A stretch of DNA of 31,887 bases from Pseudomonas graminis (GTDB lineage: Bacteria; Pseudomonadota; Gammaproteobacteria; Pseudomonadales; Pseudomonadaceae), in the NCBI RefSeq assembly GCF_002093745.1, contig NZ_MTSB01000031.1:1-31887 (forward strand), in the 5' to 3' direction. Under the pieces are notes generated by a model, which worked only from the letters and a program-made list of their open reading frames with translations, searched no databases and was not told the DNA's origin. Of the stretch, positions 1 to 8,165 are shown in pieces. How positions within the stretch are numbered: position 1 is the first letter of the stretch; the number at the start of each line of letters is the position of its first letter. The position numbers were made by a program, and so were the translations under genes.

Positions 1-710
1 CCACGGCCCTTGGCCAGAATCAAACGCGGAATTGCATACAGGCTGAATGCTCCGCACTCCAGGCTCGCCGCTCTTCCTAACCCTGAATGCCTTGGAAAAC
101 GGGCTTCTGCCCGAAGGGCGTAGGAGCGAACTTGTTCGCGAAGACGGTGGTTAAGCCGATGCATTTTCGGCGATCATAGCGGCCCTTTCGCGAACAAGTT
201 CGCTCCCACGGCCCTCGGCCAGAATCAAACGCGGAATTGCATACAGGCTGAATGCTCCGCACTTTCGCGAGAAGTAACCAAGACTGGCGAATACGGCCAT
301 ACTTCAAGCTCGCCGCTCTGCCTGATCCTGGATGCCTTGGAAAACGGGCTTCTGCCCGAAGGGCGTGGGAGCGAACTTGTTCGCGAAGACGGTGGTTAAG
401 CCGATGCATTTTCGGCGTTCATATCGGCCCTTTCGCGAACAAGTTCGCTCCCACGGCCCTTGGCCAGAATCAAACGCGGAATTGCATACAGGCTGAATGC
501 TCCGCACTCCAGGCTCGCTGCTCTGCCTAATCCTGGATGCCTTGGGGAACGGGCTTCTGCCCGAAGGGCGTGGGAGCGAACTTGTTCGCGAAGACGGTGG
601 TTAAGCCGATGCATTTTCGGCGTTCATATCGGCCCTTTCGCGAACAAGTTCGCTCCCACGGCCCTCGGCCAGAATCAAACGCGGAATTGCATACAGGCTG
701 AATGCTCCGC
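1..710. repeat. Tandem array of a 205-bp unit containing paired REP palindromes
   Basis: The same unit starts at 1, 206, 451 and 656 (marked by ccacggccct followed by ggccagaat), giving steps of 205, 245 and 205 bp. The last copy stops near 710. Each unit holds a REP sequence, gggagcgaacttgttcgcgaa (121-142, 366-388, 571-593), followed about 45 bp later by its inverse (187-209, 431-453, 636-658), so every unit can fold into a long cruciform of about 90 bp. The second unit carries about 40 extra bases (263-302) next to its REP-distal part. No gene is supported here; open frames in the stretch only read the repeat. The array lies just downstream of hutF and probably ends its transcription. It starts at the window edge, so the copy number is a minimum. 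Confidence 0.93.
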
Positions 711-730
711 GTGGGCATGCCGCTCTGGCA

Positions 731-2095
731 TCAGCCCAGCAATTCCCTCAACACCTGTGCAAACTCGCGGTTGCTCTGTTCTTCGGCGGCATGCCTTCCT
801 TCGCGTATGACCCAGCGCCCGTTGACCGCCACGTCGCGAATCTGTCGGTCGCTGCCGGCGAATAGCCAGCGGTTGAGGATCGCATCGCCGGAAGCGGTGG
901 CGATGTACGGATCGTTGCCGTCCAGCACCAGCCAGTCGGCACGCTGCCCGGCTTCCAGCTTGCCGACCTGCTGACCCAGCGCCTGCGCGCCACCGGCCAG
1001 CGCGGCGTCGTACAGCGTGCGACCGACCATAGGCTGATCACTGCGATACAGCCGGTTGCGGCGCTGATCGCGCAGACGCTGCCCGTACTCCAGCCAGCGC
1101 AGTTCCTCGACCACGCTGAGCGAGACGTGACTGTCAGAGCCAATCCCCCAACGCCCGCCCTGCGCGATGTAGTCCACGGCCGGAAAAATCCCGTCCCCCA
1201 GGTTTGCTTCAGTGGTCAGGCACAACCCCGCCACCGCACCGCTCTGCGCCATCCGCTGCACTTCATCCGCGTCGGCATGGGTCGCATGGACCAGGCACCA
1301 GCGGTTATCCACAGGGGTATTTTCATACAACCACTGCAGCGGACGCCGCCCGCTCCAGCTCAGGCAGTCATCGACCTCCTTCTGCTGCTCGGCGATATGA
1401 ATATGCACCGGGCATTGCGGGTCGCTGGCAGCCAGCACGTCACGGATCTGCTGCGGGGTCACCGCGCGCAGCGAATGGAAGCACAGGCCCAAATGCTGCG
1501 CTGGCCGGGCCGCCAGAACCGGTTGCAGGCGAGCCTGCAAATCCAGGTAGCTGTCAGTGCTGTGGATAAACCGGCGCTGCCCCTCGTTCGGGGCCTGCCC
1601 GCCAAACCCGGAGTGGCTGTAAAGCACCGGCAGCAACGTCAGACCGATACCCGCAGCGCTAGCCGCCTGGCTGATCTGTACGGCCAGTTCGGCAGGGTCC
1701 GCGTAGGGCTTGCCGCTGACGTCCTGATGCACGTAGTGAAACTCTGCCACCGAGGTGTAACCGCCCTTGAGCATCTCGATGTACAACTGACGAGCGATGA
1801 CGCCCAGTTGCGGCGGGCTTATGCGCCCGACCATGCGGTACATGAGGTCGCGCCACGTCCAGAAGCTGTCATCCGGATTGCCCGCCACTTCGGCCAGCCC
1901 GGCCATCGCACGCTGGAATGCATGAGAGTGCAGGTTCGGCATGCCGGGCAGCAGAGGGCCGTTGATGACTTCAGCGTCTTGCCGTTGTGCATTGGCTTCA
2001 ACACGGGTCAGTACGCCTTCCGGGCTGACTTCCAGACGCACATGGCTGGCCCAGCCGTCGGGGAGGAGCGCACGCTCGGCAAAGAAGGCTGACAT
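731..2095 (-). CDS. hutF: Formimidoylglutamate deiminase HutF
   Basis: This is a cytoplasmic amidohydrolase that deaminates N-formimino-L-glutamate to N-formyl-L-glutamate plus ammonia in the five-step histidine degradation route. The 454-residue product has the family's metal-site motifs in order: LHSH (H56, H58) after PGMPN, HIHIAEQ (H231, H233), LVHATH (H270, H273) and GIGSDSH (D321). The length is normal for HutF. The ATG at 2095 is chosen because gaggtg lies 8 bases upstream; a GTG at 2104 would add three residues but has no good ribosome site. It is transcribed away from hutC across a region with a palindromic TGTATATACA, which suggests HutC repression. The REP array follows its stop. 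Confidence 0.95.
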   Translation of the reverse strand: MSAFFAERALLPDGWASHVRLEVSPEGVLTRVEANAQRQDAEVINGPLLPGMPNLHSHAFQRAMAGLAEVAGNPDDSFWTWRDLMYRMVGRISPPQLGVIARQLYIEMLKGGYTSVAEFHYVHQDVSGKPYADPAELAVQISQAASAAGIGLTLLPVLYSHSGFGGQAPNEGQRRFIHSTDSYLDLQARLQPVLAARPAQHLGLCFHSLRAVTPQQIRDVLAASDPQCPVHIHIAEQQKEVDDCLSWSGRRPLQWLYENTPVDNRWCLVHATHADADEVQRMAQSGAVAGLCLTTEANLGDGIFPAVDYIAQGGRWGIGSDSHVSLSVVEELRWLEYGQRLRDQRRNRLYRSDQPMVGRTLYDAALAGGAQALGQQVGKLEAGQRADWLVLDGNDPYIATASGDAILNRWLFAGSDRQIRDVAVNGRWVIREGRHAAEEQSNREFAQVLRELLG

Positions 2096-2121
2096 TGACT
2101 TCACACCTCATCACTGTAATT

Positions 2122-2137
2122 TGTATATACATATACA
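2122..2137. promoter_or_regulatory. Candidate HutC operator between hutF and hutC
   Basis: The 10-bp perfect palindrome TGTATATACA (2122-2131) is extended by a further half site, TATACA (to 2137). It lies in the 163-bp divergent gap, 27 bp upstream of the hutF start. HutC-family GntR repressors are known to bind TGTA/TACA-type AT-rich palindromes in hut promoters and to be released by urocanate. The assignment here rests on motif and position only. Confidence 0.65.
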
Positions 2138-2258
2138 GACGTTCAAGCGACCGGTAAACCGTCCGCACGCTTGCCGTGCATCCGGTTAATGGTTAGCGTA
2201 TCCCGATACCCCGAAAAACTTATCCCGAACCCCTTACTCCGAATCCAAGGACTCACAC

Positions 2259-3008
2259 GTGCCGACCCCGCCCGCCGTTTCTTCTCTGGCAGCCCAGATG
2301 GGCGAAAGTCCCGCACCCTTGTACGCCCGCGTCAAACACATGATCGCCTTACAGATCCAGAACGGCACATGGCCGCCGCATCATCGCGTGCCTTCGGAAA
2401 GCGAGCTGGTGACGCAACTGGGTTTCAGCCGCATGACCATCAACCGGGCGTTGCGCGAACTGACCGCCGAAGGTCTGCTGGTGCGCATGCAGGGAGTCGG
2501 CACCTTTGTCGCCGAGCCTAAAAGCCAGTCGGCGCTGTTCGAGGTTCACAACATTGCCGATGAGATCGCCGCACGCGGTCACCGGCACAGTTGCCAAGTC
2601 ATGGTCCTCAAAGAAGAAGCCGCCGGCTCGGAGCGCGCGCTGGCGCTGGACATGCGCGAAGGCCAGCGCGTGTTTCACTCGCTGATCGTGCATTTCGAGG
2701 ACGACATTCCGGTACAGATCGAAGACCGCTTCGTGAATGCCCAGGTCGCGCCGGACTACCTCAAGCAGGACTTCACGCTGCAAACGCCATACGCCTACCT
2801 GTCTCAAGTCGCGCCGCTGACCGAGGGCGAGCACGTGGTTGAAGCGATACTGGCCGAAGCCGAAGAGTGCAAGCTCTTGCAGATCGAGACCGGCGAGCCC
2901 TGCCTGCTGATTCGCCGCCGTACCTGGTCAGGTCGCCAGCCGGTCACGGCTGCACGCCTGATCCACCCCGGCTCCCGTCATCGACTGGAAGGACGCTTTA
3001 CCAAATGA
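2259..3008 (+). CDS. hutC: Histidine utilization repressor HutC (GntR family)
   Basis: This transcriptional repressor of histidine catabolism is normally induced by urocanate. The N-terminal winged-helix domain (about residues 19-85) contains PLYARVKHMIALQI, the GntR signature VPSESELVTQLGFSRMTINR and VRMQGVGTFV. The C-terminal UTRA ligand domain (about 95-240) ends RLIHPGSRHRLEGRF. The GTG start at 2259 has AAGGA 7 bases upstream, whereas the ATG at 2298, which would match the shorter N-terminus of some homologues, has no ribosome site, so I keep the 249-residue form with lower certainty on its first 13 residues. The stop overlaps the hutD start (ATGA), so the two are co-transcribed and probably coupled in translation. 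Confidence 0.95.
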   Translation: MPTPPAVSSLAAQMGESPAPLYARVKHMIALQIQNGTWPPHHRVPSESELVTQLGFSRMTINRALRELTAEGLLVRMQGVGTFVAEPKSQSALFEVHNIADEIAARGHRHSCQVMVLKEEAAGSERALALDMREGQRVFHSLIVHFEDDIPVQIEDRFVNAQVAPDYLKQDFTLQTPYAYLSQVAPLTEGEHVVEAILAEAEECKLLQIETGEPCLLIRRRTWSGRQPVTAARLIHPGSRHRLEGRFTK

Positions 3009-3601
3009 GCCAGACCCGCCTCCTGCGTGCCGCCGACTACCCCCGCATGCCGTGGAAAAACGGCGGCGGCAGCACTGAAGAAATCGCTCGCGACGCGGGC
3101 CAGGACCTCGACGGCTTCGGCTGGCGACTGTCGATTGCCGATATCGAGACCTCAGGCGGCTTCTCGGTGTTCGCCGGGTATCAGCGCGTCATTACCGTGC
3201 TAGAGGGCGCGGGCATGACGCTGAATGTGGACGGCGTGGCCAGCCGTCCGCTGTCGCCGTCCGACCCTTTTGCCTTCAGCGGTGACAGCGAAGTCAGCTG
3301 CTCCCTGCTGGACGGCCCGATTCGCGACTTCAACCTGATCTATGCTCCACACCGGTATACGGCGCGCCTGCACTGGATCGATGTGCGCCAGCCACAAAGG
3401 CTGTTCAGTTCGGCCAGCACGTTCATACTGTTCAGCATGGCCGAGCAGGTGGCAATCAGCGTGAACGGTCAGCCGTGGGAAATCCTCGGCAAACATGATT
3501 GCGCGCAGGTGGATCACTCAGACGGCCTGCTGGAAATCGAATTGCAATCCCCCCGCGCCAGTCGTTGCTGTCTGATCGAACTCAGTGCCACCGGCCATTA
3601 G
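3005..3601 (+). CDS. hutD: HutD-family protein
   Basis: This is a cupin-fold cytoplasmic protein of the HutD/Ves family found in Pseudomonas hut operons. In P. fluorescens it is thought to cap histidine pathway flux, perhaps by binding formylglutamate; its precise activity is not settled. The 198 residues carry the family core RMPWKNGGGSTEEIA near residue 15 and GFGWRLSIADIETSGGFSVF near residue 40. The start ATG overlaps the hutC stop. The stop codon's last base is the first base of a MITE-like element, so the gene's end may have been set by that insertion. hutU, hutH, hutI and hutG, often nearby in pseudomonads, are not next to it here. Confidence 0.92.
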   Translation: MSQTRLLRAADYPRMPWKNGGGSTEEIARDAGQDLDGFGWRLSIADIETSGGFSVFAGYQRVITVLEGAGMTLNVDGVASRPLSPSDPFAFSGDSEVSCSLLDGPIRDFNLIYAPHRYTARLHWIDVRQPQRLFSSASTFILFSMAEQVAISVNGQPWEILGKHDCAQVDHSDGLLEIELQSPRASRCCLIELSATGH

Positions 3602-3771
3602 GCTCTGTACGAAAAGTGGCTGCGCCCGGTGATGCTGCGTTAAAAACAGGCTCGGAGGCGAGTCCAATCGGAATGCTCATTTATAAACAGTAGAGTCGGG
3701 CGCGACCCCGGTCGTTCCTCGCCTGTTTTTGCCTTGCCTGACCTTCGCTCGCCGACTTTTCGTACCGAACC
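3601..3771. mobile_element. MITE-like element with 17-bp terminal inverted repeats
   Basis: The left end ggctctgtacgaaaagt (3601-3617) and the inverse of the right end (3755-3771) agree at 15 of 17 positions. Inside, aaaaacaggc (3642-3651) is matched by gcctgttttt (3721-3730). At 171 bp it has no transposase and no convincing frame. I see no target duplication. It may be a non-autonomous relative or a deletion remnant of an insertion sequence. It sits exactly between hutD and nhaA. Confidence 0.7.
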
Positions 3772-3812
3772 GAAGCACCCTGATAAAAACCGCTCTTCGT
3801 TCAAGGACGACC

Positions 3813-4988
3813 ATGACTCAAGTTCCACACCGGGAAACGCCCCGAGCCATTGCCATTCTCGCCAGCTTCCTGGCTTCAGAATCAGCAGGCGGCATCATTC
3901 TGATGATGGCGGCACTGGCAGCGCTGATCGTTGCCAACTCGCCCCTCTCCGCCGGTTACTTCGCGGTTCTGCACAGCGTCTGGCTGGGCCTTTCGGTCGA
4001 GCTGTGGATCAATGACGGGCTGATGGCGATCTTCTTTTTGATGGTCGGCCTGGAGATCAAGCGCGAAGTACTGGCCGGTGGCCTGGCGACCTGGGGACAA
4101 CGCGCGCTGCCCGGTTTTGCTGCGGCGGGCGGCATGCTGGTGCCCGCGCTGATTTACATCGCGATCAACTGGGGCAGCCCGCAGACCCTGAGCGGCTGGG
4201 CGATCCCGGCAGCCACCGACATCGCCTTCGCCCTTGGTGTGCTGTCGCTGCTGGGCAACCGGGTGCCGACCTCGCTGAAAGTCTTTCTGGCCGCGCTGGC
4301 GATCCTCGACGATCTGGGCGCGGTGACCATCATCGCGTTCTTCTACAGCGCCGGCCTGAACCTGCCGATGCTGGCGGCCGCGTTCGTGACCCTGGCCGTG
4401 CTGATCGTGATGAACCGCCTGAATGTCCGCCGCCTGCTGCCTTATCTGCTGCTCGGTGCGCTGCTGTGGTTCTTCGTGCTGCAATCGGGTGTACATGCCA
4501 CGCTGGCCGGCGTTGCATTGGCGCTTTGCATTCCGATGGGCAAACCCGAAGAGGAAGCCCGCTCGCCGCTGCTGTTCCTCGAAGAAAAGATGCATTACTG
4601 GGTGGCGTTCGCCGTGGTGCCGATCTTCGGCTTTGCCAATGCGGGCGTGTCGTTGTCCGGTATCACGCTGGAAAACCTGGTCGATCCGGTGCCGCTGGGC
4701 GTTGCGCTGGGCCTGTTCTTGGGCAAGCAGATCGGGGTGTTTCTCGCCGCAATGCTGGCGATTCGCGCCGGGCTGGCGACATTGCCGGAAGGCAGCAACC
4801 GGGTGCAGTTGTACGGCGTGGCGATCCTGTGCGGGATCGGCTTCACCATGAGCCTGTTCATCGGCAACCTGGCATTCCCTGGCTCACAGCACCTGATCGA
4901 TGAAGTGAAAGTCGGCGTGCTGATCGGCTCGGGGCTTGCCGCAATTGCCGGTATTCTGCTGCTGCGCAGCCGTTTCAGCCGGCACTGA
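3813..4988 (+). CDS. nhaA: Na+/H+ antiporter NhaA
   Basis: This inner-membrane antiporter exchanges internal Na+ or Li+ for external protons, for pH and salt homeostasis. The 391-residue product is almost entirely hydrophobic helices with the NhaA landmarks: SAGGIIL near residue 24, [16 protein letters not shown] near 66, [20 protein letters not shown] with D136, and AILDDLGAV with the paired aspartates D166/D167, which match the ion-binding Asp163/164 of E. coli. SGVHATLAG and [12 protein letters not shown] follow. The ATG at 3813 has AAGGA about 7 bases upstream; the open frame extends upstream to 3729, but that part is not NhaA-like and lies in the MITE. It has its own transcription context and no sign of a regulator beside it. 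Confidence 0.95.
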   Translation: MTQVPHRETPRAIAILASFLASESAGGIILMMAALAALIVANSPLSAGYFAVLHSVWLGLSVELWINDGLMAIFFLMVGLEIKREVLAGGLATWGQRALPGFAAAGGMLVPALIYIAINWGSPQTLSGWAIPAATDIAFALGVLSLLGNRVPTSLKVFLAALAILDDLGAVTIIAFFYSAGLNLPMLAAAFVTLAVLIVMNRLNVRRLLPYLLLGALLWFFVLQSGVHATLAGVALALCIPMGKPEEEARSPLLFLEEKMHYWVAFAVVPIFGFANAGVSLSGITLENLVDPVPLGVALGLFLGKQIGVFLAAMLAIRAGLATLPEGSNRVQLYGVAILCGIGFTMSLFIGNLAFPGSQHLIDEVKVGVLIGSGLAAIAGILLLRSRFSRH

Positions 4989-5007
4989 AAAAATATTTTC
5001 AAATCAC

Positions 5008-5036
5008 TGCATCCAGACGCGTTTCCCGCGGGTAGT
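5008..5036 (+). promoter_or_regulatory. Candidate ECF-type promoter before the DUF3455 gene
   Basis: TGCATCC (5008-5014) and GGGTAG (5030-5035) lie about 16-17 bases apart and about 60 bases upstream of the start at 5094. This resembles the CATCC / CGTA pattern of SigK-type ECF promoters, and a SigK/RskA-like pair is encoded directly downstream. It is a visual match only; no comparable box was pinned down in front of the sigma gene. Confidence 0.35.
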
Positions 5037-5093
5037 ACAGTCAGCAGCCACTTCGAGTTGCTGAGCGCGGTTAAACAATCTGGAGATTTCTGC

Positions 5094-5627
5094 ATGAACG
5101 CAAAACGCTTGCTCTGCCTTGCAGGTACTACCCTGGCTTTCACTTGCCTGTCATCCGTGGCCCTGGCGCAAACCGACCTCCCCGAAAGCGTCCGTGTGCC
5201 GGCTGGCAACAAAGTCGGCATGCAAACCACCGGGGTTGGTGAAATCACCTACGAGTGCCGCGCCAAAGCCAACATGCCTAACGAAATGGAATGGGCCTTC
5301 GTGGGTCCTAAAGCTGTGCTCAACGACAAAAGCGGCAAGCAGGTCGGCACTTACTATGGCCCGCCTGCCACCTGGGAAGCCAAAGACGGCTCCAAAGTGA
5401 CCGGCACCCAGGTCGCCGTGGCCCCATCAAGCGCTGGCAACCTGCCGTATCAACTGGTCAAAGCCAACCCGGCCGAAGGCAAAGGCGCAATGACCGGCGT
5501 GACCTACATTCAGCGCGTGGCCTTGAAAGGCGGCGTTGCGCCGGCCAAAGCCTGCGCAGAGAGCAACAAGGGTGCGAAGGAAGTGGTCAAGTACCAAGCC
5601 GACTACCTGTTCTGGACCGCGAGCTGA
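5094..5627 (+). CDS. Secreted DUF3455 family protein
   Basis: The protein has 177 residues with a clear signal peptide (about residues 1-25: MNAKRLLCL, hydrophobic core, SVALAQ), so it is periplasmic or exported. The mature part matches the DUF3455 pattern as I know it: a start like VRVPAGNKVGMQTTGVGEITYECR, a middle GTYYGPPATWEAKDGSKVTGTQVA, and a C-terminal stretch with GVTYIQRVALKGGVAP, two cysteines (Cys in YECR and KACAES) and a final aromatic DYLFW. Its function is unknown. GGAG lies 8 bases before the ATG; an upstream ATG at 5058 would spoil the signal peptide. It sits 104 bp ahead of an ECF sigma gene on the same strand, which suggests it is that sigma factor's target. Confidence 0.88.
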   Translation: MNAKRLLCLAGTTLAFTCLSSVALAQTDLPESVRVPAGNKVGMQTTGVGEITYECRAKANMPNEMEWAFVGPKAVLNDKSGKQVGTYYGPPATWEAKDGSKVTGTQVAVAPSSAGNLPYQLVKANPAEGKGAMTGVTYIQRVALKGGVAPAKACAESNKGAKEVVKYQADYLFWTAS

Positions 5628-5669
5628 TCGCGGCCATTAATCGGGTGACCGCGCAGACGGTGAGCTATG

Positions 5670-5708
5670 CTGCTGCGCGGGAGCCTCGTGATGTAAACGA
5701 GGCAGCAG
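5670..5708 (+). other. Hairpin between the DUF3455 gene and the sigma factor gene
   Basis: gcctcg (5683-5688) pairs with cgaggc (5698-5703), and ctgctgc (5670-5676) can alternatively pair with gcagcag (5702-5708). No T-tract follows, so it is not a typical intrinsic terminator. It could attenuate read-through or affect the leader of the TTG-started sigma gene. Confidence 0.4.
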
Positions 5709-5731
5709 TCTTCCATTGATGGCGGATCATC

Positions 5732-6298
5732 TTGTCCTCGCACGAATCTCTCTTTGATTACGAAGCTACGTTGCAGGCCTGCGCTCGCGGTGAGAAGCAG
5801 GCGTTGCAGCGTCTTTATCAACAGGAAAGCGCCCGGCTGCTCGGCGTCGTCCAGCGGCTGGTACGTGACAGTGCGCTGGCCGAGGACATCGTGCATGACG
5901 CTTTTCTGAAAATATGGACCCGCGCCGACAGTTTCGATGCGTCCCGTGGTTCGGCACGCGGCTGGATATTCAGCGTGACCCGGCACCTGGCGCTCAATAC
6001 GCTGCGCAACACCGCTCGCGAAGTGCGCATCGAGGATGATGGCAGCGAAGATCATCATGCGCAGGCGACCCTGGAAGGCTGGCAGGAAACCGGGGATGCT
6101 TTTGATTGGCGGGTCAATCCAGGACGGATGACATCATGCATGGAGCAACTCGAACCAGTAAGACGAAACTGTATTTTTCACGCTTACGTAGACGGTTATT
6201 CGCATCAGGAAATCGCGCAGAAAATCGGCGCGCCATTGGGTACGGTCAAAGCCTGGATCAAGCGCAGCCTGACGGCTTTGCGGGAGTGCATGGGATGA
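5732..6298 (+). CDS. ECF RNA polymerase sigma factor (SigK/RpoE type)
   Basis: This is an alternative sigma factor of 188 residues. Region 2 spans about residues 25-95 (ARLLGVVQRLVRDSALAEDIVHDAFLKIW, then RGWIFSVTRHLALNTLR). Region 4 spans about 135-187, with the helix-turn-helix GYSHQEIAQKIGAPLGTVKAWIKRSL. The best start is a TTG at 5732; the region-2 helix begins soon after, so a later start would truncate it. The stop overlaps the start of the anti-sigma gene (ATGA), the usual arrangement for a sigma/anti-sigma pair. The inducing signal cannot be read from the sequence. Confidence 0.92.
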   Translation: MSSHESLFDYEATLQACARGEKQALQRLYQQESARLLGVVQRLVRDSALAEDIVHDAFLKIWTRADSFDASRGSARGWIFSVTRHLALNTLRNTAREVRIEDDGSEDHHAQATLEGWQETGDAFDWRVNPGRMTSCMEQLEPVRRNCIFHAYVDGYSHQEIAQKIGAPLGTVKAWIKRSLTALRECMG

Positions 6299-7002
6299 AC
6301 CGGCCTTTAGATGACAACATTCACGACCTGGCTGGCGAGTATGTGCTCGGCACCCTGTCGGCGCAGGAACGGCTCGACGTGCAGCGTCGCCTGTCCCGCG
6401 AGCCAGATTTGCAGGCGGCCATCGATGCCTGGGAGCAACGCCTGTTGCCTCTGACGGCGCTGGCCGAGCCGGTCACACCGTCGCCCGGTCTGTGGGAGCG
6501 TATCGAGCGCAACCTGCTGGACATGACTGCGCCTGCCGATGCACCGCACAGGCAACGCGTACGCTGGTGGGACAACCTGTCGATCTGGCGCGGGCTGGCG
6601 GGGGCCGGGCTGGCGGCATCGCTGGTGCTGGGCATGACCCTGCTGACCCGTGCCCCGGCGCAGCCTTCCTACCTCGTGGTGCTGGTCGGGCCGCAGGACA
6701 AGTCGCCCGGCTGGGTGGTGCAGGCCAGCAACTCGCAGGAAATCCGGCTTATTCCGCTGGGCGTGGTTGAAGTCCCGGCTGACAAGGCGCTGGAGTTTTG
6801 GACCAAGGGTGACGACTGGCAAGGTCCGGTGTCACTCGGGCTGGTAAAACCGGGGCAGAGCCTGAACATCCCGCTGGATAAACTGCCACCGCTACAGCCC
6901 AACCAGCTGTTCGAGCTGACACTGGAAACCTCCACCGGCTCGCCAGTCGGCAAACCCACCGGCCCGATTCAGTTCATCGGGCGGGCGGTGAAAGTGATCT
7001 GA
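6295..7002 (+). CDS. Membrane anti-sigma factor (RskA family)
   Basis: This inner-membrane protein is predicted to hold the upstream ECF sigma factor inactive. Of 235 residues, the cytoplasmic N-terminal part (1-95) has the anti-sigma motif DLAGEYVLGTLSAQERLDVQRRL, with no HxxxCxxC zinc motif. One membrane helix follows at about 99-117 (RGLAGAGLAASLVLGMTLL). The periplasmic C-terminal RskA domain is about 120-235, including LEFWTKGD and FELTLETSTGSPVGKPTGPI. The ATG overlaps the sigma stop. The gene ends 13 bp from the converging serine acetyltransferase. Confidence 0.92.
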   Translation: MNRPLDDNIHDLAGEYVLGTLSAQERLDVQRRLSREPDLQAAIDAWEQRLLPLTALAEPVTPSPGLWERIERNLLDMTAPADAPHRQRVRWWDNLSIWRGLAGAGLAASLVLGMTLLTRAPAQPSYLVVLVGPQDKSPGWVVQASNSQEIRLIPLGVVEVPADKALEFWTKGDDWQGPVSLGLVKPGQSLNIPLDKLPPLQPNQLFELTLETSTGSPVGKPTGPIQFIGRAVKVI

Positions 7003-7015
7003 CACCCGGCCGTTC

Positions 7016-7987
7016 TCACTTTTTCGAACAATCGTCCTGTTGCAGCAGATTGGCCTGAGTCAGGTTGCAGTCTGCCGGAACGCTGCGGGTCAGCCAGACA
7101 TTGCCGCCGATGGTCGAGCCTTTGCCGATCGTGATACGCCCCAGAATGGTCGCACCGGCGTAGATCACCACGTCATCTTCGACAATCGGATGCCGCGCAT
7201 GGCCTTTCTGCAACTGGCCGTCTTCGTCGGCGGGGAAGCGCTTGGCGCCCAGTGTCACGGCCTGATAAATGCGCACGCGCTCGCCGATAATGGCGGTTTC
7301 GCCGATGACCACACCGGTCCCGTGATCGATAAAGAAACTCGGGCCGATCTGCGCGCCTGGGTGAATATCGATGCCGGTCGCCGAGTGAGCGATTTCCGAA
7401 CTGATACGCGCCAGCAACGGCAGGCCGGCGCGGTAAAGATGGTGAGCCAGACGGTGATGAATCACCGCCAGAACGCCCGGATAGCACAGCAGCACTTCAT
7501 CGACGCTACGCGCCGCCGGGTCGCCGTGATAGGCCGCCAAAACATCGGTGTCCAGCAGCAGGCGAATGGCCGGCAATGCCGTGGCAAATTCCTGAATCAG
7601 CTCAAGCGCATGCGCGTCGATGCCCTTGAGGTCCGTGCCCTGTTGATGGGCCACGTAGCGCAGTTCCAGACGGGCCTGCGCGAGCAGCGCGTTGAGCGCC
7701 ACGTCCAGCGTGTGGCCCACATAGAAATCTTCGCTTTCCTCGCGCAAGTCGACAGGGCCAAGCCGCATCGGGAACAACGCCCCGCTCAGGGCTTCAAGAA
7801 TGTCGCCCATTGCCGCACGTGAAGGCAGTTCACGCCCACCGTGTTCGCCGCTCACTCGCCTGTTGCGTGCCCGCCAGTCTTCCCGCGCACCGCGCAGCTG
7901 GCTGACGATACGCTGCAACTGCCAGTGGCTGGAACGGCCGTCGGCGGAGGCTTCTGGAATATCGCTCACGCTGATTTCTCCTGACAT
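7016..7987 (-). CDS. epsC: Serine O-acetyltransferase EpsC
   Basis: This cytoplasmic enzyme makes O-acetylserine from serine and acetyl-CoA, the first committed step of cysteine synthesis. The 323-residue protein has a helical N-terminal half and a left-handed beta-helix of hexapeptide repeats from about residue 195: DIHPGAQIG (207-215), IDHGTGVVIGETA with the catalytic-type His222, then VTLGAKR and ATILGRITIGKGSTIGGNVWLT. It is longer than E. coli CysE (about 270 residues) and is the EpsC-like form common in pseudomonads. The ATG is at 7987. It is divergent from dcyD over 178 bp, so the two may share control. Cysteine feedback inhibition is known for the family but cannot be judged here. Confidence 0.92.
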   Translation of the reverse strand: MSGEISVSDIPEASADGRSSHWQLQRIVSQLRGAREDWRARNRRVSGEHGGRELPSRAAMGDILEALSGALFPMRLGPVDLREESEDFYVGHTLDVALNALLAQARLELRYVAHQQGTDLKGIDAHALELIQEFATALPAIRLLLDTDVLAAYHGDPAARSVDEVLLCYPGVLAVIHHRLAHHLYRAGLPLLARISSEIAHSATGIDIHPGAQIGPSFFIDHGTGVVIGETAIIGERVRIYQAVTLGAKRFPADEDGQLQKGHARHPIVEDDVVIYAGATILGRITIGKGSTIGGNVWLTRSVPADCNLTQANLLQQDDCSKK

Positions 7988-8165
7988 AAAGGGTCGCGGC
8001 TGACTGTAATGACCGCTGATGCCTTCACTCTACGGCAAACATTCAGGCGAAAAGAACAACAATTTATGCAGGGACAATCCGGGCAGGCCGTCAGCATAGA
8101 TAAGTTGCCCTGTATGAAACGTCTGCCTATAGTCCGGTGACTCTTTACACGGCTCATCTATCACC

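Noticed and set aside
77..718. Overlapping open frames of 60-116 codons on both strands in the left 700 bp
   Set aside because: They translate the 205-bp repeat and its REP palindromes (the same peptide strings recur in several frames); no ribosome sites or family resemblance.
2349..2834. Minus-strand frame of 161 codons opposite hutC
   Set aside because: Antisense shadow of a clear HutC gene, with no independent support.
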